Below are positions 10,792 to 18,774 of a stretch of 64,000 bases of DNA, in pieces. The notes under the pieces were generated by a model. That model saw only the letters and a list, made by a program, of their open reading frames with translations, was not told where the DNA came from and searched no databases. The stretch comes from Oleiphilus messinensis. Its GTDB lineage: Bacteria > Pseudomonadota > Gammaproteobacteria > Pseudomonadales > Oleiphilaceae. Position 1 is the first letter of the stretch; each line of letters opens with the position of its first letter. The stretch lies in the NCBI RefSeq assembly GCF_002162375.1, contig NZ_CP021425.1, forward strand, positions 3,542,766 through 3,606,765. The letters are read 5' to 3'. Made by a program: the position numbers and the translations under genes.

Positions 10792-12882
10792 ATGCCTCAA
10801 ATCATTAACACCAATATTGCGTCGATTAACGCACAACGAAACCTGGATACGTCTCAGTCTGCCAATCAGACAGCACTGCAACGTTTGTCCTCGGGTCTTC
10901 GAATTAACAGTGCAAAAGATGACGCAGCCGGGTTGGCTATCTCCACCCGATTCACGTCACAGGTTAGGGGCTTAGACGTCGCAATTCGAAATGCCGGCGA
11001 CGGGGTTTCCCTTGCTCAAACAGCTGAAGGTGCTTTGGGAGCGATGACTGACTCCCTGCTCCGTATTCGTGACCTGGCACTGCAATCCGCCAACGCGACC
11101 AACAGTGACATTGACAGAGCAGCACTGAATCAGGAAGTGCAACAGCTCAAAGAAGAAATCAAGCGGGTTTCCGAGCAAACCAACTTTAACGGCACAAAAC
11201 TACTCGATGGCACGTTCTCGGATGTAACCTTCCAGATCGGAGCCAATGAAGGTGAAAGTGTAACCTTTGGCATCGACGGTGCGACTGTCGATCAACTCGG
11301 GGCGGCCAACACAGATGGTATCAGTTCTGACCAACAGGGTGGGCCAACTCAAACTGTTCAGCAAATGCTTGCAGGTGATTTGGTTATCAACGGCATCGCT
11401 GTTGGCGCATCCAGCGGGGTTGATGACGCCTTCTCCAGCCTGGAGCAGGAAAAGTCAGCGATTGCCAAAGTGGCAGCCATTAATGAAGTCTCCGATCTGA
11501 CGGGTGTCGAAGCCGTCGTCAACAATACCTCCGTAAGCGGCACGTCAACATTCAGTGCAGCAGCGATTGGCGCAGGCGGTAACATCACGATTAATGGTGT
11601 TTCGATCAACGTGGCCGCCTCTACTTTACTGTCCAACGAGGCAAACCTCGAAAACATCGCCAACACCATTAATGAAAGCTCTGGACAAACCGGCGTTGTC
11701 GCGACCTTCGGAGGGAACTCCGGAACCGGGATCACGCTCACCGCAGAAGATGGTCGAAACATTGTAATCGGTGATGGTACGGTTACGGCGACGGATGCCG
11801 GTATTGCCACTGCAACGACATATTCTGGAAGCTTCACCCTGGTCTCCAAAGACGGCAGCGCAATTGGACTGGATACGACGACCGGCAATATTGATAACGC
11901 AGGACTGGCCATTGGAGAATTCAGTGGCAGCAACAGTGGTGCCATCAGCCAGGAAGTCAACAACCAAACGCTTGTGACTGGAGATCTGGTCATAAACGGA
12001 GTCCCGGTGGGGCCAACGTTAGCCTCATTCGATACTGCATCCAGCACCCAGAATGCCAGCAGCGCTATCGCCAAGGCACAGGCAATCAACAATATAGCCG
12101 AACAAACCGGTGTAAGAGCTGAAGTTAACTCAACAACACTGAATGCTGGTGCCATCACAACAGGTGCTGCAGGCTCTGGCAGTATTGATATAAATGGTGT
12201 AACCATCAATATTGCCTACAGTGCAGCCGATACCGGTGCAGACAAACAGAATGCGATTATTACTGCGATTAATAATAAGGCAGGTCAAACCGGTGTTTCT
12301 GCTGAGGCTCTTGGGGATACGTTCAGGTTGGTAGCCGAAGATGGTCGAAATATATTTCTCGATAACTTGACCGCCACCAGTGGTACCTTTAACCAGGCAA
12401 ACCTCGGATTAGTGGATTCAGGTGGCGTTGACCTTGTCTTGACGACACCGACACAGAGTTCGATTACTTTACTCTCTGCTGGTCAGATCGAACTTGACAC
12501 CATTACCGGCGATATCGAAAACACGGGCTTTGAAGTCGGCACCTACGGCTCCAATGAAACGGGTCAGCTGGTTCAGGATATTGATATTTCGAGCGTAGAT
12601 GGTGCCATTCTGGCACTGGATGCGGTGGATAACGCCTTGAATTTGATTAACCTGCAGCGAGCAAATCTTGGTGCGATTCAAAACCGTTTCGAATCAACGA
12701 TATCGAATCAGGCAATTGCGGTCGAAAACCTTGCAGCAGCAAACTCCCGCATCCGGGATGCTGATTTCGCAGCCGAAACCGCAGAGTTATCGCGTTCTCA
12801 AGTATTGCAACAGGCCGGTTTATCCATATTGGGGCAGGCAAATGGTCAGCCACAGCAGGTTTTACAGCTCCTGCAAGGCTAA
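10792..12882 (+). CDS. fliC: Flagellin with enlarged, internally duplicated middle domain
   Basis: 696 aa, longer than a typical 280-500 aa flagellin. The N-terminal D0/D1 helices (MPQIINTNIASINAQRNL, SSGLRINSAKDDAAGLAI, TAEGALGAMTDSLLRIRDLA) and C-terminal D1/D0 (LGAIQNRFESTISNQ, ANSRIRDADFAAETAELSRS, VLQLLQG) are classical. Between residues about 185 and 600 lie two related modules, each opening with GDLVINGIAVG or GDLVINGVPVG, continuing with an AIAKAxAIN helix and an INGVxIN strand, and ending EDGRNIxx plus a GDIxNxGxxxG turn: flagellin-IN-type units in tandem. The middle domain is surface exposed and rich in Ser/Thr, a plausible target of the neighbouring Maf/pse system. SD AAGGGGA precedes the ATG. 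Transcription from the sigma-54 promoter is likely. Confidence 0.95.
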   Translation: MPQIINTNIASINAQRNLDTSQSANQTALQRLSSGLRINSAKDDAAGLAISTRFTSQVRGLDVAIRNAGDGVSLAQTAEGALGAMTDSLLRIRDLALQSANATNSDIDRAALNQEVQQLKEEIKRVSEQTNFNGTKLLDGTFSDVTFQIGANEGESVTFGIDGATVDQLGAANTDGISSDQQGGPTQTVQQMLAGDLVINGIAVGASSGVDDAFSSLEQEKSAIAKVAAINEVSDLTGVEAVVNNTSVSGTSTFSAAAIGAGGNITINGVSINVAASTLLSNEANLENIANTINESSGQTGVVATFGGNSGTGITLTAEDGRNIVIGDGTVTATDAGIATATTYSGSFTLVSKDGSAIGLDTTTGNIDNAGLAIGEFSGSNSGAISQEVNNQTLVTGDLVINGVPVGPTLASFDTASSTQNASSAIAKAQAINNIAEQTGVRAEVNSTTLNAGAITTGAAGSGSIDINGVTINIAYSAADTGADKQNAIITAINNKAGQTGVSAEALGDTFRLVAEDGRNIFLDNLTATSGTFNQANLGLVDSGGVDLVLTTPTQSSITLLSAGQIELDTITGDIENTGFEVGTYGSNETGQLVQDIDISSVDGAILALDAVDNALNLINLQRANLGAIQNRFESTISNQAIAVENLAAANSRIRDADFAAETAELSRSQVLQQAGLSILGQANGQPQQVLQLLQG

Positions 12883-12968
12883 CGAACGTTAAATTGAGCT
12901 CCCCACAATAACCGTACAATTGAAACACAACGAATAAAACTGCACAGCAGAAGTCTTATACATAGGAG

Positions 12969-14963
12969 TTGGTCATGCAAACACTGCACGCCCTGGAATT
13001 GCTCGATGAACTGTCTTCAGCCGATGGCTTGGTGGCAGGAGCGGCACGCGACTTAATCGATGCCAATCGCTGGTACCAGATTTCAAACAGCAGCAGTGTT
13101 GACACCCAGCACCGCGAACATGCCAGAAAGATGGCAAAAGCATTGCTATTCCGCCTGACACAGAACCATCCAGACCAAGCTGACGCACTGAATTTATTGG
13201 GCCGAATCGCGCTTGACGAAGGTGAAACGAGTTCAGCTCGTGACATGATTGAACAGGCTATCGCACTAAATCCGGAAAAAACCATTTTCTGGATCAACCG
13301 AGGCTATGTTTCAATTGCGCAAAAAGAACACGCCCAGGCAGAAGACTATTTCACCAAAGCACTCGCTTGCGACAGCGCATCGGTTCAAGCTTTCAGTGGA
13401 ATTGCACTGAGCTATTTCTTACGCCAAGATTATCTCGGTGCATTTCTTCGCTACCGTTCACTCCTGCGCAAGAACTTGCTTAACCAGTCAGGAAAAGCCG
13501 CACTGCTGGAATGCTGTACAAACCTCAAGGCAGACCACTATGACACTGAACTTGAACAAGACTTATTATCCATGTTCGATATGGATGATATTGATCACCT
13601 TGATTTGGGAAATCTGAGTTTTTCCTTGCTGCGCTTCAAGTATGACCTGGATAATGATGATGCCAACCTCGACCTGGAAGCCCTGGCTTCAGATACACTG
13701 CTTATCTGTGCACTGTCTCTCTCCGACCTGACCGACACAAAAGTAGAAGAACTAATCACACTACTTCGTCAAAGTATTCTTGTTGAAGTCGTTCAAACCG
13801 GCTCACTGCGGGACGAGTTACAACAACTTGCCCTGTCTATTGGTCTGATTGCAGAACGGACAGATTATCTATTTTCCAGCTCCAACGATGAGACTATTCT
13901 GATCGAGCAAATCGACGAATGCATTAGAGCGACGGTAAGTGGTAATTGGAATACAGACGACCTGGCAGGTGCCTTGATTGTCGTGAGTATGTATAAATCG
14001 CTCTATAATCAGAATTACAGCTACAAACTCATGAATTATGACCGTAGCGACTGGCCTGCTGCAATGCAACTCCTGTTACAAGCCAACTTGTATGACCCGT
14101 CGGATCTCCATGCGATTCGCTTCAATTTACCAAGCGACACATCCGAGATTGCAAATGGTTTCAATCATCATACCTCAAATATTGCTTATCCCCGCTGGAA
14201 GTCCTTACCATTCCAGAACGAGTCCCGTTTCTATGAAGCATTAAAGAAACAGGTTGCGGGAGCTGAACTTGATGAAGACGTTAAGTCGCGACCCATACGG
14301 ATACTCGTCACAGATTGTCAGACGGGTGAAAACGCCATGGCCATGGCAAAGTATTTTACTGATGTAGAGGTTGTTGCTACCGATGGCAACCCCCACAACA
14401 TAGCCTATGCGATCAATAAAAGTCGCGAAATGAATTTGCAGAACATTTCATTCTACGTCGCTCGAAATGCTGTTGAAGTGGCTCAAGACACGCAACTTTT
14501 TGATTTCATCGATTTAGGCGAATACAGCAGCAATCAGCTGGAATATATCCTCAAAGCCAAAAAACTTTGTCAACAGAAGGGCCTGATACGTCTTAACCTG
14601 ACGATGCTCGCCCCTCAGTTGTCACAATTTCTTGAACAATCGGTGCCTTCCAGCTTTCTGCCTTCCGATGCGAATGTAAGGCAAATTCGGGAACAGCTGA
14701 AAATGGCAGCGTCTCCAGACATCAAAGCAATGCTTGAGGCTGACCGGATTTTTTATTCCCTAAGCGGTACGCGTAACCTGTTGAGACAGTCAAAAATCAA
14801 TAGTTTTGATGTTATTGAAACCGTTCTTGAAAAAACCCGACTTGAAGTTACTGGAAACGTTCACTATAAAAATAACAACAGTAGCGACGGTCAGCTTATT
14901 AAATCGCAGATGACGGTATATGTCCGACCCGAACAATCAAACGCATCGAGCTTAACCAGTTAA
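12969..14963 (+). CDS. TPR protein with C-terminal methyltransferase-like domain (possible flagellin modification)
   Basis: 664 aa, no signal peptide or membrane segment. Residues about 55-170 hold tetratricopeptide repeats (ADALNLLGRIALDEGETSSARDMIE, then FWINRGYVSIAQKEHAQAEDYF). Residues about 440-620 look like a class I SAM methyltransferase: RILVTDCQTGENAMAMA corresponds to motif I although the glycine pattern is degenerate, VVATDGNPHNIAYA to motif II, and FDFIDLGEYSSNQLEYILKA to the motif IV/V region. Similar TPR-methyltransferase proteins occur beside flagellin genes, where they are suspected to methylate flagellin or its glycan; that role is inferred here from position 87 bases after fliC. 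SD-like AGGAG precedes the ATG. Confidence 0.6.
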   Translation: MVMQTLHALELLDELSSADGLVAGAARDLIDANRWYQISNSSSVDTQHREHARKMAKALLFRLTQNHPDQADALNLLGRIALDEGETSSARDMIEQAIALNPEKTIFWINRGYVSIAQKEHAQAEDYFTKALACDSASVQAFSGIALSYFLRQDYLGAFLRYRSLLRKNLLNQSGKAALLECCTNLKADHYDTELEQDLLSMFDMDDIDHLDLGNLSFSLLRFKYDLDNDDANLDLEALASDTLLICALSLSDLTDTKVEELITLLRQSILVEVVQTGSLRDELQQLALSIGLIAERTDYLFSSSNDETILIEQIDECIRATVSGNWNTDDLAGALIVVSMYKSLYNQNYSYKLMNYDRSDWPAAMQLLLQANLYDPSDLHAIRFNLPSDTSEIANGFNHHTSNIAYPRWKSLPFQNESRFYEALKKQVAGAELDEDVKSRPIRILVTDCQTGENAMAMAKYFTDVEVVATDGNPHNIAYAINKSREMNLQNISFYVARNAVEVAQDTQLFDFIDLGEYSSNQLEYILKAKKLCQQKGLIRLNLTMLAPQLSQFLEQSVPSSFLPSDANVRQIREQLKMAASPDIKAMLEADRIFYSLSGTRNLLRQSKINSFDVIETVLEKTRLEVTGNVHYKNNNSSDGQLIKSQMTVYVRPEQSNASSLTS

Positions 14964-14978
14964 CATACAGGAACATAA

Positions 14979-15623
14979 ATGAACATCACTTGGCATGAAC
15001 AAACTCTCTCCAAAGCAGCTCGTGCCAAGTCAAAATCGCAAAAATCCTATGTTCTCTGGTTTACGGGGTTGAGCGCTTCAGGCAAGTCAACCCTTGCCAA
15101 TGCGCTTGAGCACCGACTCCATGCCTCCGGTCATCACACCTATTTGCTGGATGGCGACAATGTCCGCCATGGTTTGAATCAGGATCTAGGCTTCAGCGAT
15201 GAGGATCGAGTGGAAAACATTCGTCGTATCGCTGAAGTATCAAAGCTTTTCGTCAATGCCGGCACAATCATTCTGTGCGCCTTTATTTCACCCTTCAAAC
15301 GGGATCGTGATATGGCGCGGGCCATACTGCCCCAAGGTGAATTCATCGAAGTGTATGTGAACACACCGCTTACAGTCTGCGAACAGCGTGATCCAAAAGG
15401 GCTTTATAGAAAAGCCAGGCAAGGTGAGATCAGGCAGTTTACGGGTATCGATTCAGCCTATGAAGCACCAGATAATCCCGAAATTACAATCAACACAGAG
15501 AACAAAAACGTTGAAAACTGTGTTGATGAATTACTGGTTTATTTGCAGCAGAATAATCTGATACATCGCAATGAGCTCTTAGGCAACGGCAACATACCGT
15601 CTTGCCGTTCGATGCTAACGTAG
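14979..15623 (+). CDS. cysC: Adenylylsulfate kinase (APS kinase)
   Basis: 214 aa. The Walker A motif GLSASGKST at residues 30-38, DGDNVRHGLNQDLGFSDEDR, ENIRRIAEVSKLF, FISPFKRDRDMAR and the YRKARQGEIRQFTGIDSAYE loop are diagnostic of CysC, which phosphorylates adenylyl sulfate to PAPS. The C-terminus is about 15 residues longer than usual (from NLIHRNELL). It starts 15 bases after the TPR-methyltransferase gene and ends at a hairpin. It is not linked to cysN/cysD here, so this copy may supply PAPS for a sulfation reaction instead of sulfate assimilation; no sulfotransferase is visible in the window. Confidence 0.93.
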   Translation: MNITWHEQTLSKAARAKSKSQKSYVLWFTGLSASGKSTLANALEHRLHASGHHTYLLDGDNVRHGLNQDLGFSDEDRVENIRRIAEVSKLFVNAGTIILCAFISPFKRDRDMARAILPQGEFIEVYVNTPLTVCEQRDPKGLYRKARQGEIRQFTGIDSAYEAPDNPEITINTENKNVENCVDELLVYLQQNNLIHRNELLGNGNIPSCRSMLT

Positions 15624-15649
15624 TACTTGCCCAAAAACACTCGAAAACA

Positions 15650-15672
15650 ATCCTTCGGCTTGACTGAAGGAT
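15650..15672. terminator. Hairpin between convergent cysC and arsenosugar operon
   Basis: ATCCTTC (15650-15656) and GAAGGAT (15666-15672) form a 7-bp stem with a 9-base loop. Read on the minus strand it is followed by a T-rich stretch (TGTTTTCGAGTGTTTTT), so it most likely ends the leftward arsS-glycosyltransferase transcript. It abuts the stop codon of the gene at 15673. Confidence 0.5.
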
Positions 15673-16365
15673 CTATACTCCATTGAAACCCATGGACTCT
15701 TTGACTACGTCAAACGGTGGTATTTGGGCCCTGCTCCTCACCCAACGCTCGTAATCATCAATATCATCGATATCCCAGGTTATGGGAAGTAAATCATACT
15801 TCAACCCACAGTCTTGAGCACGCTGCACGGTGGTCTGTAATACCGTTTCCGTCCCCCACGGGGTATCACAGAGTAACGCGTTATTTATTCTGGAGACACC
15901 AATCAGAACATAACCGCCATCATCAGAGGGCCCGAGGACAAGATCACACTGATCCAATCTGTCTCGAGCCAATTGCAAATATCGGTCGTCTACTGTGGGA
16001 CAATCGCTCCCGACAATGACTACTTTTTGTTCTCGTTTTTTTGCAGACTGGCGTTCAAGTCCGTCGGACAAAGCATGGTACATACGAGCCCCCAGATCAT
16101 CGCCTTGCTGCAATCGAACCGGAATACCGGCTTCTTCCAGTTCGGTCCACAGGCTTTTGCCGAATTTGAATTCATCGCTGCTGGCTTCGGGAATCGAATC
16201 AAACCACAATTCAACCTGAGCATCTGTAGTTCGACGTAGATTGTGCAAAACCTGCCGGGTTAACGCCAAGTGAATTTCACAAGCCCGTTCATCTCCCACA
16301 CTTTTTGCGATGCGGGTTTTTACTTTGCCCGGTACAGGCCATTTTGCAAATTGGATAAGAAGCAT
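15673..16365 (-). CDS. DUF2064 / TIGR04282-type arsenosugar glycosyltransferase
   Basis: 230 aa. The start LLIQFAKWPVPGKVKTRIAK resembles the FaKaPvpGrVKTRLa signature of the DUF2064 (TIGR04282) nucleotide-diphospho-sugar transferase family, with VVIVGSDCPTVDDRYL and LVLGPSDDGGYVLIGVSR further on. Genes of this family accompany TIGR04283 glycosyltransferases and the radical-SAM protein ArsS in arsenosugar loci. It lies 22 bases after the TIGR04283-type gene and forms the end of that leftward operon. The exact donor and acceptor are not known from sequence. Confidence 0.85.
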   Translation of the reverse strand: MLLIQFAKWPVPGKVKTRIAKSVGDERACEIHLALTRQVLHNLRRTTDAQVELWFDSIPEASSDEFKFGKSLWTELEEAGIPVRLQQGDDLGARMYHALSDGLERQSAKKREQKVVIVGSDCPTVDDRYLQLARDRLDQCDLVLGPSDDGGYVLIGVSRINNALLCDTPWGTETVLQTTVQRAQDCGLKYDLLPITWDIDDIDDYERWVRSRAQIPPFDVVKESMGFNGV

Positions 16366-16387
16366 ATCAGCCTTATTTCCTCAGTTG

Positions 16388-17164
16388 TTACGAGTCTGAT
16401 GACACGATTTTTTTTACGTAAGCATCACCGTAATACCGCCGGCACAGGGTCTCTGGATCTGCCCCGCGGAAAAACTGCCAGCGTAAACGCCACATCAACC
16501 AAATTGTCCGTAGCACACCTTCTCGCTCCCATTTACGGCTGGAGGTAATGACCCGGGAAGAAATGCAGTACGCGGGCTGCATTGCACGCATACGCCTGCA
16601 AAACTCAACATCTTCCATCAGCACAATATCGGCGAACTTTCCCAGTTCCTGAAATATCACCTTTTGCACAAAAATACCCTGATCGCCAGTCGCAATACTG
16701 GTAGCTCTGGAGCGTAAATTAATCAACCGGGAGATTAGTCTGTAAACCGGTGCAGGATGGCTGAGCTGTACATCAAACCGCCCCCATAGCCGGTTAGAGG
16801 TGTGGAATAGATGGAGTTGCTCGAAGAAATCCGGGGGTAAACGGGTATCCGCATGCAAGAAGAGTAAGATCCTGCCTTGTGCCCTGGCTGCACCGGCATT
16901 CATTTGTCGAGCACGACCCGGCAAAGAACGAACAATATGGTCAACCCCGTCTTTTGCGCAAGCCAGGGTGTCATCCTGACTGCCACCATCAGATAAAATG
17001 ACTTCCAGGCCAGCGTTATGATTTCGATAAGGTTGCAGGGGAGCCAGCGTCTCAACAATAGAGGCTTCTTCGTTCAGGGTTGGCACAATAACGGACAGCC
17101 ATACTCCGGGTTCCGGGGTACCTTGTTGGTTCATACTCGCAATATCTTCATTTACTCTAAACAA
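16388..17164 (-). CDS. TIGR04283-type arsenosugar glycosyltransferase (family 2)
   Basis: 258 aa. LSVIVPTLNEEASIVETL at residues 23-40, VILSDGGSQDDTLACA, RARQMNAGAARAQGRILLFLHADTRLP with the D-x-D-like HAD motif, and GDQGIFVQK mark a GT2 enzyme of the TIGR04283 family. The late RWEREGVLRTIWLMWRLR is typical of its C-terminal membrane-associated helix. It sits between arsS (97-base gap) and the DUF2064 gene. The set is found in bacteria that turn methylated arsenic into arsenosugar-type compounds; the assignment is from family and context. Confidence 0.85.
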   Translation of the reverse strand: MFRVNEDIASMNQQGTPEPGVWLSVIVPTLNEEASIVETLAPLQPYRNHNAGLEVILSDGGSQDDTLACAKDGVDHIVRSLPGRARQMNAGAARAQGRILLFLHADTRLPPDFFEQLHLFHTSNRLWGRFDVQLSHPAPVYRLISRLINLRSRATSIATGDQGIFVQKVIFQELGKFADIVLMEDVEFCRRMRAMQPAYCISSRVITSSRKWEREGVLRTIWLMWRLRWQFFRGADPETLCRRYYGDAYVKKIVSSDS

Positions 17165-17261
17165 GTAGTCATACTAACAGCAATACTCACAGCATGACTA
17201 CACGACTTGATTTCGAGCTAATAACTGATTTGCGCACTCTGGTCGGGAACCAAGCGAATGC

Positions 17262-18221
17262 CTACAACGCGCCACCGCAGCTGCTACCCTGCCCAGCGGT
17301 GCAACCATAACAATGGGCGCCAACCTGAATGGCTTGTCCGGTCAGATCGTTGTCCATAATTTCACTTAAATGGGTTTTAGTTCGGTCGGAGGCGATGAGT
17401 GGCATATCAAGCATCTGATTAAAGTCACAATCGTAGAGATAGCCTTGCCAATCGAGACTGATCAGGGAACGACACATGACATTTTTGAGGTTTTCTTCAC
17501 TATAGGCACTCTTTAGCAATGCCATATAGTTGTTAAACTCCCCTTTGGATAACAAAACGCTGCCAAACCGACTGATTGGCATATTCGCGATTGTGAACAA
17601 TTGATTGAACTGAATACCAAAGTGCTCATCCAACTGACGTTTATATTCAGATTCCAATGCAGCCTGTCCGGGTGGCAAGAAGGCCCCGCCGGGGTTATAA
17701 ACCAAGTTCAGGCTGAGGCCGGTTTCCGGCATGCCATATCCCAAGTCATTCAATCGGATGAGGGCTTCTATACTGCTATCATATACCCCCTTACCACGCT
17801 GTTTATCTACGTTTTCTTTCAAATAACAGGGTAATGAGGCCACAATTTCAACTTGATGTGCGGCGAGAAACGCCGCCAGATCTTCGTATCCTGGTTCTAA
17901 CAAGATGGTTAGATTGCATCGATCAATTACTTTTACACCTAAGCGCCGGGCTTCCTGAACGAGATAGCGAAACTCGGGGTTCATCTCGGGAGCCCCGCCG
18001 GTTAGATCAAGCGCCCCGACATCATGGGTTTCCAGGTAGGACAATACCAGATCAACTGTCTCGCGCGTCATCAATTCAGTTCGACGAGGCCCGGCATTCA
18101 CATGGCAGTGGGTACAACTAAGATTACATAGATAGCCAAGATTAACCTGCAGCATATCCATTCGGTCTCGTTTAATTTCAGGAAAATCAGTTACCATTAA
18201 CATCGGGCGGGTATCGAGCAT
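17262..18221 (-). CDS. arsS: Arsenosugar biosynthesis radical SAM protein ArsS
   Basis: 319 aa. The radical-SAM cluster motif is CNLSCTHCHVNAGPRR (C32, C36, C39), followed by LDLTGGAPEMNPEFRYLV. The C-terminal region from about 200 (NQLFTIANMPISRFGS, CRSLISLDWQGYLYDCDFN) and the cysteine-rich end HCYGCTAGQGSSCGGAL match the ArsS (TIGR04167) C-terminal extension. ArsS is thought to attach a 5'-deoxyadenosyl group to methylarsenite on the arsenosugar pathway. It is the first gene of the leftward three-gene operon. No arsM methyltransferase or arsR is near, so methylated arsenic would come from elsewhere in the genome. Confidence 0.9.
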   Translation of the reverse strand: MLDTRPMLMVTDFPEIKRDRMDMLQVNLGYLCNLSCTHCHVNAGPRRTELMTRETVDLVLSYLETHDVGALDLTGGAPEMNPEFRYLVQEARRLGVKVIDRCNLTILLEPGYEDLAAFLAAHQVEIVASLPCYLKENVDKQRGKGVYDSSIEALIRLNDLGYGMPETGLSLNLVYNPGGAFLPPGQAALESEYKRQLDEHFGIQFNQLFTIANMPISRFGSVLLSKGEFNNYMALLKSAYSEENLKNVMCRSLISLDWQGYLYDCDFNQMLDMPLIASDRTKTHLSEIMDNDLTGQAIQVGAHCYGCTAGQGSSCGGAL

Positions 18222-18305
18222 AGTACAGCCTGTTCAAATTAACTTTTAAAAAAGTAGAAACGTATCGTCACTTTACGCGGCATTATTCTGCATTAATTGA
18301 AAATT

Positions 18306-18620
18306 ATGACACAAGATCAGTCAATTGGTTCAATTGAAGAAACGAAAATATCCTTGCCTAACAAACCACCAGACATCTCGCTGATATTAACTACACTGAA
18401 TGAACGCATCATCCAACTGGCTGTCAATATAGCGTTGAATCAGAAATTACATTTGATCGGGTCACTCAGCAGGCCGATCATGCCCGATAGGCTCGCACAA
18501 TTATGTTATCGAACAGCGCAGCGACAACGCCTGCTACACCCCGATATTGTCTTGATCAAGAAAAAACCGGGTGACCCCCTATTTCCAAGCCAAAATCCGT
18601 TTCGGCCCACAGCACATTAA
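18306..18620 (+). CDS. Hypothetical protein, doubtful
   Basis: 104 aa from the ATG at 18306 (an upstream TTG at 18297 would add three residues). I do not recognise it. The protein is hydrophilic with no signal peptide or membrane segment, and no Shine-Dalgarno is visible before either start. It fills the gap between arsS and the tRNA, on the opposite strand from both neighbouring operons. It could be a spurious frame; the main support is that it is the only open frame of that size there. Confidence 0.3.
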   Translation: MTQDQSIGSIEETKISLPNKPPDISLILTTLNERIIQLAVNIALNQKLHLIGSLSRPIMPDRLAQLCYRTAQRQRLLHPDIVLIKKKPGDPLFPSQNPFRPTAH

Positions 18621-18643
18621 GCCATTTACAACACATCAGCATA

Positions 18644-18672
18644 TTCACAGCTTAACGGAAGAATGGTAAACT
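18644..18672 (+). promoter_or_regulatory. Sigma-70 promoter of tRNA-Arg
   Basis: TTCACA (18644-18649), a 17-base spacer and TAAACT (18667-18672) match the -35 and -10 elements in 5/6 and 4/6 positions. The predicted start is about nine bases before the mature tRNA end, in a C-rich discriminator (CGCCCC) as expected for a stable RNA gene. Confidence 0.5.
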
Positions 18673-18687
18673 CACGCCCCTCTCGAT

Positions 18688-18759
18688 GTTCCCTTAGTTT
18701 AATGGATAAAACGACTCCCTCCTAAGGAGTAAATATAGGTTCGATTCCTATAGGGAACG
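18688..18759 (+). tRNA. tRNA-Arg (anticodon CCT)
   Basis: A full cloverleaf can be drawn. The acceptor stem pairs GTTCCCT (18688-18694) with AGGGAAC (18752-18758), discriminator G. The D stem is GTTT/AAAC, the anticodon stem ACTCC/GGAGT around the loop CTCCTAA giving anticodon CCT at 18721-18723, and the T stem ATAGG/CCTAT encloses TTCGATT. The 3' CCA is not encoded (the next bases are CTC). It reads AGG codons. Confidence 0.95.
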
Positions 18760-18774
18760 CTCTTGAATTTGCTA

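Noticed and set aside
11358-12209. 283-codon open frame antisense to flagellin
   Set aside because: Hydrophobic Val/Pro/Ser-rich composition is the mirror of the repetitive flagellin middle domain; no ribosome site and no known motif.
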